From Desertimonas sp963732335 (GTDB lineage Bacteria; Actinomycetota; Acidimicrobiia; Acidimicrobiales; Ilumatobacteraceae): DNA of 64,000 nucleotides. The stretch is taken from positions 31,084-95,083 of the forward strand of contig CAVSZO010000055.1 in assembly GCA_963732335.1 (NCBI GenBank), read 5' to 3'. Shown one piece after another: positions 30,479 to 39,667 of this stretch. The notes under the pieces were generated by a model. That model was given only the letters and a program-made list of their open reading frames with translations. It had not been told where the DNA came from and did no database searches. Numbering within the stretch: position 1 is the stretch's first letter; every line of letters begins with the position of its first letter. A program made the translations under genes and the position numbers.

Positions 30479-31894
30479 ATGGGTTCGAGGCGATTCGTCG
30501 ATGGTGATCTGCCCGATGACGGGACGGTGTTGGAGGCGTTCGTCAAGCTGTTGGTTGCCGAGCCGGACGAGAAGGACCGTGACGGGCTGGATGGGTTGGT
30601 GCGTCGGTCCTTGCGTGTCCGTGGCTGGCTCGACGCCGTCGATGCCCGGATCGCCGTGGCGGCGGACCGTCTGGCTGGCGAGGGAGACGGGGCGGAAGCG
30701 GCGACGGTTCTCGCCGGCGGTGGGCGCCGAGCGAGGCGTGACGCTGAGGCGGCCGCCGAGCGCGGCACGATGTGTGCGCGGATGCCCGGTGTCGGTGTGG
30801 CGTTGGCCAACGGCACGGTGACGGCGGGCCATGTCGATGCGCTCGCCAAGGCTGCCCGACAGCTCGACGACGAAGGAAAGGAACGACTGGCCCAGCACGA
30901 ACAGTCGTTGGTCAAGGTCGCGGCATCGATGACGCCCGAACAGTTCGATCGTGAGTGTCAGGATCTGGCCCGCAACCTGAGCGGCGACGACGGGTTGTCG
31001 CGCCACGAGCGGATGCGCCGTGACCGCAACGTGCGCCGCTGGGTCGACAAGCACACCGGCATGTGCAAGACGTTGCTGTCACTGGATCCGCTCGACGACG
31101 CCAAAGTGTGGACGGCATTCAATGCCACCGTCGCCGCCGCCCGCGCCGCCAACCAACAAGCCGACGAACGCAGCTGGGATCAACTCCAGACCGACGCCAT
31201 CGTCGACCACATCACCCGCCAAGGAGCCGCCGGCGAAGGCGCCAGCCGCAGCGGCGAGACGGCCCAGGGGGCCGAGGTGTCCGTGCTGATCGACTACACC
31301 GCCCTGCTCCACGGCGGCGCCGCCCGGGTGGCCGAGACCTCCGACGGGCAACCACTGCCCGTCGAGGTGATCCGCCGGTTGGGCTGTGACGGCACCCTCG
31401 TGCCGATCTGGCTCGGCGGCGACCACGAAGTGCTCGCTGTCGGCCGCCACTGCCGCCTGGCCACCCGGGCACAACGGCGGGCGCTACGGGCGATGTACCG
31501 CACCTGCGCCTTCCCCCACTGCACCGTCGGCTTCGAACACTGCCGCATCCACCACGCCACCTACTGGGAACACTTCGGCCGCACCGACCTCGACAACCTG
31601 ATCCCCATCTGCGAACTCCACCACCACCTCGTCCACGAAGGCGCCTGGACACTCCAGTTGAACCCCGGACGACGAATCACACTGCTGCGCCCCGACGGCA
31701 CCCTCTCCTACGACGGCATCACCACCAACCGCACCAACCCACCGACCGTCGACGTCACCGCCGGGCACGACACTCGCAACAATCCGTCCCAACCAGTCAC
31801 CTGCCGGCGCAAGCGGCCGCCACCGACGACGGCGAACGAGATCGCCGAACACCTCCAACTCGCCCTCGAAGACGTCCGAGCCAACTCACCATGA
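30479..31894 (+). CDS. DUF222 / HNH endonuclease (13E12-type) protein
   Basis: Intact 471-residue member of the large actinobacterial DUF222-HNH family, often called 13E12 repeat proteins and thought to be mobile or multi-copy. Residues 1 to about 300 form the helical DUF222 region (DAVDARIAVAADRLAGE, NGTVTAGHVDALAKAARQLDD, KTLLSLDPLDDAKVWTAFNA). Near the C-terminus an HNH nuclease is seen as RTCAFPHC...CRIHHATYWEHFGRTDLDNLIPICELHHH. Biological role is undetermined; DNA cleavage or homing has been proposed for the family. It abuts a truncated acetyltransferase at its 3' end and a degenerate stretch at its 5' end. This suggests insertion. Confidence 0.9.
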   Translation: MGSRRFVDGDLPDDGTVLEAFVKLLVAEPDEKDRDGLDGLVRRSLRVRGWLDAVDARIAVAADRLAGEGDGAEAATVLAGGGRRARRDAEAAAERGTMCARMPGVGVALANGTVTAGHVDALAKAARQLDDEGKERLAQHEQSLVKVAASMTPEQFDRECQDLARNLSGDDGLSRHERMRRDRNVRRWVDKHTGMCKTLLSLDPLDDAKVWTAFNATVAAARAANQQADERSWDQLQTDAIVDHITRQGAAGEGASRSGETAQGAEVSVLIDYTALLHGGAARVAETSDGQPLPVEVIRRLGCDGTLVPIWLGGDHEVLAVGRHCRLATRAQRRALRAMYRTCAFPHCTVGFEHCRIHHATYWEHFGRTDLDNLIPICELHHHLVHEGAWTLQLNPGRRITLLRPDGTLSYDGITTNRTNPPTVDVTAGHDTRNNPSQPVTCRRKRPPPTTANEIAEHLQLALEDVRANSP

Positions 31895-31899
31895 TCTGC

Positions 31900-32037
31900 G
31901 TGAGCCGGCGTGCCCGCCCCGAAGGCTGACACGCTGACGTCACGGTCCCACACGAACGCCTCGCCGGCGCCGATCACGACGCCCAGGAACCTCCAGATCG
32001 CCGGCCAATCATCGGCGGTGGCGTCACGGATGAGCAC
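31900..32037 (-). pseudogene. GNAT acetyltransferase, N-terminal fragment
   Basis: Reading from GTG 32037, the first 36 residues (MLIRDATADDWPAIWRFLG...FVWDRD) match the start of phosphinothricin-type GNAT acetyltransferases. Homology then stops and unrelated sequence leads straight into the end of the DUF222 gene. The acetyl-CoA-binding motif Q/R-x-x-G-x-G/A is absent, so the fragment cannot be functional. The rest of the gene is not found elsewhere in the window. It overlaps the PPOX gene upstream. Confidence 0.65.
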
Positions 32038-32486
32038 TCCCGACCGTGTGCCCGGGTCACTCCGATCGCGGTCATGTCGAGTTCGGCGATCACCTTGGAC
32101 GGTCGCAGACGGACGCCGAGCTCACCGGGCACGCCGTTGCGGGCGCCGAACTCCTCGGCACGATCCGCACCCATGTAGCGAGCACCGGCCAACGTGGCGA
32201 TGCGCCGAACCTCGGTGAGCTCTTCCGTGGCCTCGGCGAGGCCCTGCACCTGCACGAAACCGTAGGGCGGCTCTTCGAGGTCGACGGTGAGAACGACACG
32301 CGGGTCGCGAGCGATGGCTCTCCCCTTTGCCGAGGCGGCGCTGGTGTTGAACAGCAGGTCGCTACCCTCGACGACGAACCAGATTGGGGCGACTAGCGGC
32401 CGGCCATCCGCTGCAACCCAGCCGAGCTTGCCGGTTCGGGTCCCGGTTGACAGGAACTCGCGGACTTGGGGGGTCAGTTCAGCCAC
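31974..32486 (-). CDS. PPOX-class flavin/F420-dependent enzyme
   Basis: Split-barrel protein of the pyridoxamine 5'-phosphate oxidase-like class, 170 residues as read. It begins MAELTPQVREFLSTGTRTGKLGWV and contains DGRPLVAPIWFVVEGSDLLFNTS and RDPRVVLTVDLEEPPYGFVQVQG, the usual pattern of actinobacterial F420-type reductases. The family C-terminus VRLRPSKVIAELDMTA is reached near 32040. The remaining 22 residues overlap the GNAT fragment and may reflect a lost stop. Binding of F420 rather than FMN is inferred from the subfamily. Substrate unknown. Confidence 0.8.
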   Translation of the reverse strand: MAELTPQVREFLSTGTRTGKLGWVAADGRPLVAPIWFVVEGSDLLFNTSAASAKGRAIARDPRVVLTVDLEEPPYGFVQVQGLAEATEELTEVRRIATLAGARYMGADRAEEFGARNGVPGELGVRLRPSKVIAELDMTAIGVTRAHGRECSSVTPPPMIGRRSGGSWAS

Positions 32487-32513
32487 ATCGCATCCTGCTA
32501 CCCGGTGGGGGGA

Positions 32514-32831
32514 TCACCGGGTGAGCAGGCGGAGCCTGGTCGTGATCGTCGTCCGGCCGGCTTCCACGTCGTCGCGGAGGTGGGCCCATGCCTCGTCCGC
32601 GGTCGTGCCGATCGCCGACGCGACCGCAAGGTCACCGTCGAAACGCTCGGCCTCGGCGGTCCACGAAGGCACCACTTCGAGCAGACGTCCGTCGCGCCCG
32701 CGGATGTGGTTCTCGCGGTAGTCGAGCGTGGTCCGCCAACCGGCACGCTCGAGGGCCCGGCGGTCGTCGGGCTGCAACGTGACGCCGTGACGGCGAGGAC
32801 GATCGAGCGATCGGCGGATGCTCATCGACAT
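32514..32831 (-). CDS. Small hypothetical protein
   Basis: 105-residue protein beginning MSMSIRRSLDRPRRHGVTL. I recognise no family. The composition is balanced and codon use resembles real genes here. It contains WRTTLDYRENHIRGRDGRLLE and ends TITTRLRLLTR. No signal peptide or membrane segment. An earlier in-frame ATG at 32849 exists. It lies 27 bp upstream of the PPOX gene on the same strand, so the two could share a transcript. Confidence 0.55.
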   Translation of the reverse strand: MSMSIRRSLDRPRRHGVTLQPDDRRALERAGWRTTLDYRENHIRGRDGRLLEVVPSWTAEAERFDGDLAVASAIGTTADEAWAHLRDDVEAGRTTITTRLRLLTR

Positions 32832-32928
32832 GGTGCGATTGTGAACCACAGGACCTGTGGATCGTCAGCCCCTTAACCGTGTGAATTTGTTGGGGACAGA
32901 GGGCGTGTGGCTGTGGACGCCGAGCGAA

Positions 32929-33075
32929 TTACTGGGCGAATGGCTGGTCGTCGCCGCCGCCGAAAGCAACCTTCCAGAGAAATCCGTCGGGATCGGCGAA
33001 GTACCCGCTCGACCCGCCCCATGTCCGATAGAGGTCGCCGACTCCGAGGGTGATGACGCTGACGTGTGGGTTCAT
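32929..33075 (-). pseudogene. Internally deleted VOC-family gene (48 codons)
   Basis: An open frame from ATG 33075 reads MNPHVSVITLGVGDLYRTWG and then GYFADPDGFLWKVAFGGG. The first 15 residues are the beginning of a VOC/glyoxalase-like protein. The remainder is the extreme C-terminus of the same family, where the AWGGYSGYFADPDGHLWE pattern normally comes about 80 residues later. The middle of the gene is missing while both ends stay in frame. It is divergent from the ECF sigma factor and shares its control region. Too short to fold as a VOC protein, so it is probably a deletion relic. Confidence 0.7.
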
Positions 33076-33089
33076 GGTCGCTGTCTCAT

Positions 33090-33116
33090 TGTCACAATCG
33101 TCCGAATTGGTACGTC
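33090..33116 (+). promoter_or_regulatory. ECF41-type promoter
   Basis: TGTCACA (33090-33096), 16 nt, then CGTC (33113-33116). This matches the published ECF41 sigma-factor promoter consensus (TGTCACA -35, CGTC -10) in both boxes and spacing. It lies 37 bp upstream of the sigma-factor ATG, so autoregulation is likely. The -35 box is also within an ATTGTCACAAT palindrome. Confidence 0.7.
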
Positions 33117-33152
33117 ACTGCTCTGAGGGACCGCGACAGGAGAATGTGACCG

Positions 33153-34032
33153 ATGGACCAACAGGACTGGGTGGCGAAGCGTTTCGAGGACCACCGGTCG
33201 CATCTCCGGGCCGTGGCCTACCGCATGCTCGGTTCGCACTTGGAGGCGGACGACGCCGTGCAGGAGTCGTGGCTGCGCCTCGAGTCGATCGGGGACTGAT
33301 GGCGTCGAGAACCTCGGGGGCTGGCTGACGACCGTCGTGGCGAGGGTGTGTCTCGACATGTTGCGATCGCGGACATCGCGCCGCGAGGAACCGCTCGATG
33401 TCGACCGCCTCGGCGAGCCGTCCGACAGTCAGTCCGTCGGGCTCAACCCGGAGACGGAAGCGATGCTCGCCGACACGGTCGGTCCGGCGCTACTCGTCGT
33501 GCTCGACACCCTGACGCCCGCCGAACGGTTGGCGTTCGTGCTCCACGACATGTTTGCAGTTCCCTTTGACGAGATCGCCCCAATCGTCGGGCGCTCTCCG
33601 GACGCGGCACGCCAGCTCGCCAGCCGCGCCCGCCGGCGAGTGCAGGGCGCCACACCGGCCGAACGCGGCCATCTCGCCCGCCAGCGCGCCGTCGTTGACG
33701 CGTTTCTCGCGGCATCGCGGAGCGGCGACTTCGACGCCCTGCTCGGCCTGCTCGACCCCGACGTCGTGCTCCGCGCCGACCGCGCTGCCGTGCAGGCCGG
33801 GGCGTCGAGCGAGGTACGCGGTGCCGCCGCCGTCGCCGGCACCTTCGCCGGACGCGCCCGCGCCGCCCAGCCGGCGATGGTGAACGGAGCGGTGGGTCTC
33901 GTCTGGATGCAGCGTGGTCAACCACAGGTCGTGTTCGACCTGACGATTGTCGGCGGCAAGATCGTCGGGATCGACCTCGTCGCCGATCCCGAGTCGATCA
34001 CCGGGCTGGAGTTGGAACTGCTCGGCGGCTGA
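33153..34032 (+). CDS. ECF41/SigJ-like sigma factor with SnoaL-type C-terminal domain (frameshifted)
   Basis: Sigma-70 family ECF factor of about 293 residues. Region 2 is RSHLRAVAYRMLGSHLEADDAVQESWLRL. One frame break near 33290 is followed by VENLGGWLTTVVARVCLDMLRSR. Region 4 is LDTLTPAERLAFVLHDMFAVPFDEIAPIVGRS. From about residue 170 a SnoaL_2/NTF2-like extension follows (VVDAFLAASRSGDFDALLGLLDPDVVL), as in ECF41, which replaces a separate anti-sigma factor. The usual DGGGR/K of ECF41 is replaced by ADRAAVQ, which is odd. An AGGAG ribosome site precedes the ATG at 33153, and a consensus ECF41 promoter lies upstream. Confidence 0.88.
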
Positions 34033-34124
34033 CGGACGCGGCCATGAACACATCTGGGCACCAAACCTTGCGCGAACCGTAAGGAACGGTGCCCAGAAGC
34101 ACGATTTGGCGTCGGCCGAACGGG

Positions 34125-34781
34125 CTAGCTCGACGCGGCGGTGACCGACTCGATGACGACGGCCTGCGTCGGTTGCTCAGTGGCCGGGTCGCCGAGCGTG
34201 CCGATGAGGTCGACGACGTCCAGGCCCTCGGTGACCTCGCCGACGATCGCGTAGTCGGCTGGCAGCCCGACGTCTGCGCCGGTGACGACGAAGAACTGGC
34301 TTCCAGCGGTACCCGCCGGCTCGGGTCCAGCCTTCGCCATCGCCACCACGCCGTGTGTGTACGCCGCGCCTTCGGCTGGCACGTCGACGGTCTGGTAACC
34401 GGGTCCGCCTCCACCGGTCTGGGTCGGATCGCCACCCTGGATCACGAACCCGGGCACGATGCGGTGGAACACGGTGTCGTCGTAGAACCCCGCTTCGGCG
34501 AGGGCCACCAACGACGCGGTTGTGGCAGGCGCCGACCCCGGGTCGAGCGTCACGACGAACGTGCCGCACGACGTGTCGAACGTGAGCGTCCAGGTCTGTG
34601 CGGGGTCGATTGACCCCGCCGGTGCGGTCGCTCCGCCGTCGTCGCGAGGCGCCGGCTGATCGACGTCGGAGCAACCCGCGGCGGCGGTGGCCTCGGCGTC
34701 GTCCGGCCCTCCGTCGTCGCCGCTGCACGCGGTCAGCCCTGCCGCCACGAGGACTCCGAGCATCGCCAACTTCGTGCGCAC
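34125..34781 (-). CDS. Lipoprotein cyclophilin-type peptidyl-prolyl isomerase
   Basis: Intact 218-residue exported cyclophilin. VRTKLAMLGVLVAAGLTAC gives a lipoprotein signal with cysteine 19, then an Asp/Ala-rich linker and the PPIase domain from about residue 55. Active-site motifs: FHRIVPGFVIQGGDPTQTGGGGPGY, GVVAMAK and GSQFFVV. It is predicted to be membrane-anchored on the outside and to help folding of secreted proteins. The GTG at 34781 is chosen because it places the lipobox correctly; the frame is open further upstream. It is divergent from the BadF-type kinase by 22 bp. Confidence 0.9.
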   Translation of the reverse strand: MRTKLAMLGVLVAAGLTACSGDDGGPDDAEATAAAGCSDVDQPAPRDDGGATAPAGSIDPAQTWTLTFDTSCGTFVVTLDPGSAPATTASLVALAEAGFYDDTVFHRIVPGFVIQGGDPTQTGGGGPGYQTVDVPAEGAAYTHGVVAMAKAGPEPAGTAGSQFFVVTGADVGLPADYAIVGEVTEGLDVVDLIGTLGDPATEQPTQAVVIESVTAASS

Positions 34782-34803
34782 GCCGGGGCAAGCTACTGCC
34801 ACG

Positions 34804-35793
34804 ATGAAGTACCTCGCTGTCGACGTTGGCGGCTCGTCGACCCGCGCTGCAATCTTCGAGGAGGACGGCCACTGCATCGGCTTCGGAAAGGCCGGCAGCG
34901 GAAACCCCACGTCATTCGACACCGCGACCGCCGTCACGGCGATCCTCGACGCCGCACAGGCGGCGATCGCCAAAGCCGGATCGAAGCTGGCAGACCTGGC
35001 TGGTGGGGTCGTCGGGATCGCCGGGGCGGCCGGCGACACCGGCCCGCCACTCCGTGTCGAGCTCATCAGAGCCGGGCTGCCCGAACGGCTGAAGTTCGAG
35101 TCGGATCTCCTCGTCACGTATCAATCCGGTTCGCTTGCCCCCGAGGGCTATGCCCTCGTCGCCGGCACGGGGGCCGCCGCAGTGCGAATCCGCGGCGGTC
35201 GGATCGAGGCGACCTGTGATGGCCTGGGCTGGCTGCTGGGCGACGGTGGTTCAGGGTTCTGGATCGGACATCGTGCGGTGCTCGCGGCCACGAGCTCGCT
35301 CGACGACCGTGGACCACCGACGGTTCTCGGCGATCTGGTTCTCTCGCGGCTGGGCGTGGAGCGGACCTCGGAACGCGGCCCGGACGGTCGCCTCGTCGGC
35401 CTCCGCCGGGCCGTCGACGCCGTGTACCGCCTCCGTCCGGTCGAGCTCGCCCGCTTCGCACCGCTGGCGTTCGAGGCCGAGGCGCTCGGCGACGACGTTG
35501 CCCGCCGCATCGTCGCCGAGGCCGGGGACGCCCTGGCCGCCACACTCCGTGCCGTTGTGGTGCAGGACGTCACCGGGCCGCTCGTTCTCGGCGGCAGCAT
35601 CCTCTCGCACCAGCCATCAGTGGCACGACCGGTCGTGCAATCCTTCCACGCGGCCACCGCTGGCGACGCGCTGGTCATCACCGTTTCGGACGGAACCGTA
35701 GGCGCCGCGGCGCTGGCTCTGCGACACGGCGGCGTGCCGGTCGACGACACGGTCTTCTCGCGCCTTCAGACGTCGCTTGCCGCGTTGCGCTGA
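34804..35793 (+). CDS. BadF/BadG/BcrA-type ATPase, N-acetylglucosamine kinase-like
   Basis: Intact 329-residue actin-fold kinase. The phosphate-1 motif is AVDVGGSSTRAAIFEEDG at the N-terminus. Other marks are LVAGTGAAAVRIRGG, GWLLGDGGSGFWIGHRAV (the substrate-side GDEGSG-like motif of GlcNAc/glucosamine kinases) and LVLGGSILSHQPSV. The short single-domain form is that of N-acetylglucosamine/glucosamine kinases rather than benzoyl-CoA reductase activases. An adjacent carbohydrate importer and SIS isomerase support amino-sugar phosphorylation. The 3' end overlaps the convergent DUF5107 gene by 28 bp. Confidence 0.85.
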   Translation: MKYLAVDVGGSSTRAAIFEEDGHCIGFGKAGSGNPTSFDTATAVTAILDAAQAAIAKAGSKLADLAGGVVGIAGAAGDTGPPLRVELIRAGLPERLKFESDLLVTYQSGSLAPEGYALVAGTGAAAVRIRGGRIEATCDGLGWLLGDGGSGFWIGHRAVLAATSSLDDRGPPTVLGDLVLSRLGVERTSERGPDGRLVGLRRAVDAVYRLRPVELARFAPLAFEAEALGDDVARRIVAEAGDALAATLRAVVVQDVTGPLVLGGSILSHQPSVARPVVQSFHAATAGDALVITVSDGTVGAAALALRHGGVPVDDTVFSRLQTSLAALR

Positions 35794-37739
35794 TCTGGCT
35801 CCGCCACCATGCGGAAGTCGTACTCGGCGGGCACCTGGCGGGCGGGGAAGACGGCGTTCCACAGCTGGTCGAGACTCCGCTCCCCCTCGCGCAGGTCGGC
35901 GACCTCGAGACCGTCCTCGAGGATGGCCTGCGCTCTCCTGACGTCGCCGACGCCGTGCGCGGCCCACGCCTCGAGCAGCCTCAAGCGGCTGCGGTTCCGG
36001 ACGTCGACGGGTAGGTCGTCGAGCAGCGCCAGGGCGTCGTCCGGGCGACCGTCATCGAGCAGCCGGCTGACTGCCTCGGCACACAGCCGCCATTCGCTTG
36101 GCACCATGCGCGCCGCCGCCACGGCGTACTCAGCCGCCTGGCTGGGTCGACGGTCGACGCGGGCGATCTCGGCGAGGCCGCGTAGCGCCCACGCGTTGGC
36201 CTCGCGACGCAGCGACGATTCGTACCGAGCCATCGCCCGTGGTAGGTCACCCCGGCCGTGCGCCAGGACGGCGCCGAGGTAGTCGGACAACCAGGTCGGC
36301 GGTGCAGCGCCGAGCCGCGCCTCCCAATCGCCACCGACGATGTAGGAACGCGGCGGGCAATCGGGCGGCTGCGACGGCAATCGTCCGGAGTGCAGCAGTT
36401 CCAGCCACGGCTCCTGGTCGTGTCCGAGCGAGGAGTCCCGGAAGGGTGTCCCGGTGTCGTCGAACCAGTCCGACCCGACGAGGTGCCGGCGCTGTCGTTC
36501 CAGCGCTCCCCAGCCCGAGCCAGTTGCCAGCAGCTCCGTGGGCGCCTGATCGGCGACGTTCTCCGCGGCGCGATGCCACACGTCGAGTTGGTCGGCCGGG
36601 ACGAGCTCGTCGATGGCGCCACCGACGTGGCCGACTGCGTCCTCCCAACTCCCACGGTGGCTGCAGCTGGGGGTCGACGGCGACCGCGCCGAATGCCTCG
36701 GTCCAGCTCCACACCGCCCGCGCCGGCATGGAGATGTGCTCGAACTGGGTCGGCGCCAGCCCGGCCTGGATCTCGGCATAAACCTCTTCGCCGGCATGGG
36801 AGAGCCACTGCTGCCAACGCCGCCCGCCGCTGCCCGTCCCCCACACGAAGAGCTTGCGGCCGCGTAACTCGCCCGTCGAGACGTGGGCGACTCCTGTCCC
36901 GTCACCGTTCACCGCCGCGATCCAGGGCCGCTGGCCGGTCCCGATGTCGAAGAAGAAGTCGGCGGCGTGGACGTGGCGCGACGGGAAGGTCACGTCGCCG
37001 TCGCCGTCGTCGGGGACGGCGGCGACGCGTAGGGTGCTCGGGTACTCGGTGCGGAACGCCCGAGTGGCGGGTGCCAACACGCGGGTGTCGGGCCTGACTG
37101 TGACGGCCGCGTTGGTCCACCAGTACATCGGCGTCGCCGTGTCGTTGAGGTTGCGGATGCGGACGTGGGCGAGCAGCACGGTGGACGATTGGGGTATCCA
37201 GAGGTCGACCTGGAACACGACGCCGCGGATCCGCTCCCACTCCCACAGCCGCAGCATCGGCTCGCCGTCTGGCCCTTCGACGTTCGCCGCGTGAAGCGTG
37301 TCCATCGTCGTCGGCGAATGGCCCCGCGTGCCGATGTTCCACTCGACCCCGCCCGAGCACCAGGCGTTGCGCAGGGCCAGGTTGGCGGGCTGGACGACGG
37401 GGTTGACGTACAGCAGCTCTCGATCGCGCTCGCCGGTCGTAGAGCGAGAGCAACCGTCCGCCGAGATCTAGGGCGACGGTGGCGCGCAGCCGGTCACTCT
37501 CCAGCACGGCGACGCGGTGCGGTCGTGGCTCGAGCCGGCGCCCGTAGTCGTCCTGGGCGAGATACGGCAGCAAGCGTCGGCGGCGTACCTTGACGGGCAC
37601 GGCGTTGCGATGTCCGCAGGGACGTCGCTGGCGATGTGCTCGATGGAGACGAGCGGATCGAGCATCGGCAGCCGACCGCACGGACCGAGCGGCGCGGTCG
37701 GCAACACGATGCTGCCGACGATCGAGTCTCGGTGACCAA
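35766..37739 (-). CDS. DUF5107 protein with TPR-like C-terminus (frameshifted)
   Basis: Large cytoplasmic protein of about 650 residues, only recognisable when frames are joined. The N-terminus holds the family PTAPLGP element and LLPYLAQDDYGRRLEPR, then ALDLGGRLLSLYDRRA. The DUF5107 core is RLWEWERIRGVVFQVDLW and PMYWWTNAAVTVRPDTRVL. The last 250 residues are helical tetratricopeptide-like (PRAMARYESSLRREANAWALRGLAEIA). Frame changes near 37640, 37430, 37310 and 36640. The start is uncertain; the TTG/ATG region just after the permease stop (37739) is likely. DUF5107 genes often sit beside sugar importers and resemble glycoside-processing or sugar-binding proteins, but activity is unproven. 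Confidence 0.7.
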
Positions 37740-38639
37740 CTACTTCATCGTGCCTTGGGTGACCGAGCCGGCGAGCTGGCGCTGGAAGATGACGTACATC
37801 ACGAGCACCGGCAAGACGGTGATGATCACGGCGGCGAACAACGAGCCGAAGTCGACGGAGTAGCCGGCGCCCGACGCGAACCGGCTCATGCCTTGCGCCA
37901 GCACGTAGTTGTCCTGGTCGCTGTTCAGGGCGACCGGGAGCAGGAACTGGTTCCACAGTCCGAGGAAGTTGAAGATCGCCACCGAGGCGATGCCCGGCCG
38001 CGCCATCGGCAGCATCACCTGGAAGAACGTCCGCCACTCGCCGGCCCCGTCGACGGCGGCAGCCTCGGCGATCTCGTCGGGCAGCCGCCGGAAGAAGGGG
38101 TACAGGAAGAACACGGTGAACGGCAGGGCGAACGCCACGTAGACGACGACCAGCCCCGGCTGCCGGTTGAGCAGGTGGACGTTCTGCATCAGCTTGAACA
38201 GCGGGACGATCGCCAGGAAGATCGGGAACGTCAGGCAGGCGAGCATCATCCAGTAGATCAGCCGGTTGCCGGGGAACTGGTAGCGGGCGAGCACGTAGGC
38301 GCACATCGATCCGAGCAGCATCACGATGACGAGGGCGCTGCCGACCACGGCGATGGTGTTGAGGAAGTAGTCACCGAAGCGCTCTTGCGGTCCACGCCGT
38401 GCGGTAGTTCGTCAGGCTCCAGTCGGCAGGCAGCGAGAACGGCGACTCGAAGATCTCGCGCGAGGTCTTGAACGACGACAGCAGCGTCCACAGCAGCGGG
38501 GCGATCACGACGATCGACCACAGGATCAGCGTGAAGTGCGAGGCGGCCGCCACCGCGACGTCGCCGCGCGTGCGCGCGGTGGTTGGTCGTCGCCAACGGA
38601 GGCGGGGGTGGCCTCGCTGGGAGCGATCGCAGTGGTCAC
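37740..38639 (-). CDS. Carbohydrate ABC transporter permease, MalG-type (frameshifted)
   Basis: Inner-membrane permease of the sugar (CUT1) class, about 299 residues. The GTG at 38639 starts VTTAIAPSEATPASVG. The first helix is FTLILWSIVVIAPLLWTLL, with SSFKTSREIF following as in MalG proteins. The EAA loop is IAEAAAVDGAGEWRTFFQVMLPMARPG. The C-terminus is FQRQLAGSVTQGTMK. Frame changes near 38575 and 38380. It lies 10 bp after the MalF-type gene and directly before the DUF5107 gene. Confidence 0.87.
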
Positions 38640-38649
38640 GACAGCAACC

Positions 38650-39667
38650 TCATCCCATCTGCACCCGTTCTTTGCCGCCGGCCAAACGGTTGACGATGAA
38701 CACGATCGCGGCGAACACGAGCGTGACCGCGGCGAGCACGACACCCATGGCACTGGCCCGGCCGGCCTTGCCGTCGACGAACGCCGTCTTGAACAGCTCC
38801 TGGGTCATGACGCGCGTCGAGTTGTTCGGACCACCCTCGGGGGCCAGCGCCTGGGTGTAGACGAAGGCATCGAGGGCGAGGATGCCGAGGTAGATGTAGG
38901 CGGTCTGGACGGAGTCACGGATCAACGGGATGGTCACCGAAAACGTCATCCGTAGTCGGCCGGCGCCGTCGATCCGCGCCGCGTCGTAGATCTCGGCCGG
39001 CACGCCTTTGATCGAGGCGATGAACAGCACCATGTAGAAGCCGACGAATCCCCAGACGATGACGAACATCACGGCCCAGCGGGCCGTCGACTCTTCACCG
39101 AGCCAGGCGAAGCGTGTCGAACTGGCTGAATCCGAGTCCGGTCAGGACGCCGTTGAGCAGCCCGTTGGCGGGGTCGAAGAGCTTGCTCCAGATCAGCCCG
39201 ATCACGATCGCCGGGACGACGTACGGAAAGAACGACACCACGCGGTAGAAGGTCGAGTTCCTGATCCCGCGCAGGTTGCCGCGACTCGAACCTCCGATCG
39301 TGATCATCGTGGCGAACGTCAAGGCGATCACGATCGTGACGAACGGCACGACGATCGCCATGAGGATGTTGTTCCGCACCGCCTTGCGGAAGGTGTCGTC
39401 GTCCCACAGGCTCGTGAAGTTGTCGAAGCCGATGAAGTTGAAGTTGGCCTGGAAGCCCGTCCAGTCGGTCATCGCGTAGTAGCCGGCCTGGATGAACGGC
39501 CACACCACGAACACGAGCACGACCGCCACGGGCACGCCGAGGAAGACCAGCATGAAGCTGACGTAGTCGAACGTCAGCTTGCGGCGGCGCCGACCCCTCC
39601 GCGCGGTGATCCGACCGCGCGGAGGGGCGACGACTGCCGTGGTCGTCGGGGCGACCGAGCTCGTCAC
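38650..39667 (-). CDS. Carbohydrate ABC transporter permease, MalF-type (frameshifted)
   Basis: CUT1-class sugar permease of about 338 residues. It starts at GTG 39667, overlapping the binding-protein stop by 4 bp. Helices include FMLVFLGVPVAVVLVFVVWPFI and SFFPYVVPAIVIGLIWSKLF. The EAA loop is IYDAARIDGAGRLRMTFSVTIPLI. One frame break near 39105, between SQFDT and WAVMFVIVWGF. The C-terminus is FIVNRLAGGKERVQMG. Partners with the MalG-type permease; no ATPase gene is present locally, so a shared MsiK-type ATPase elsewhere is likely, as is common in actinobacteria. Confidence 0.88.
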
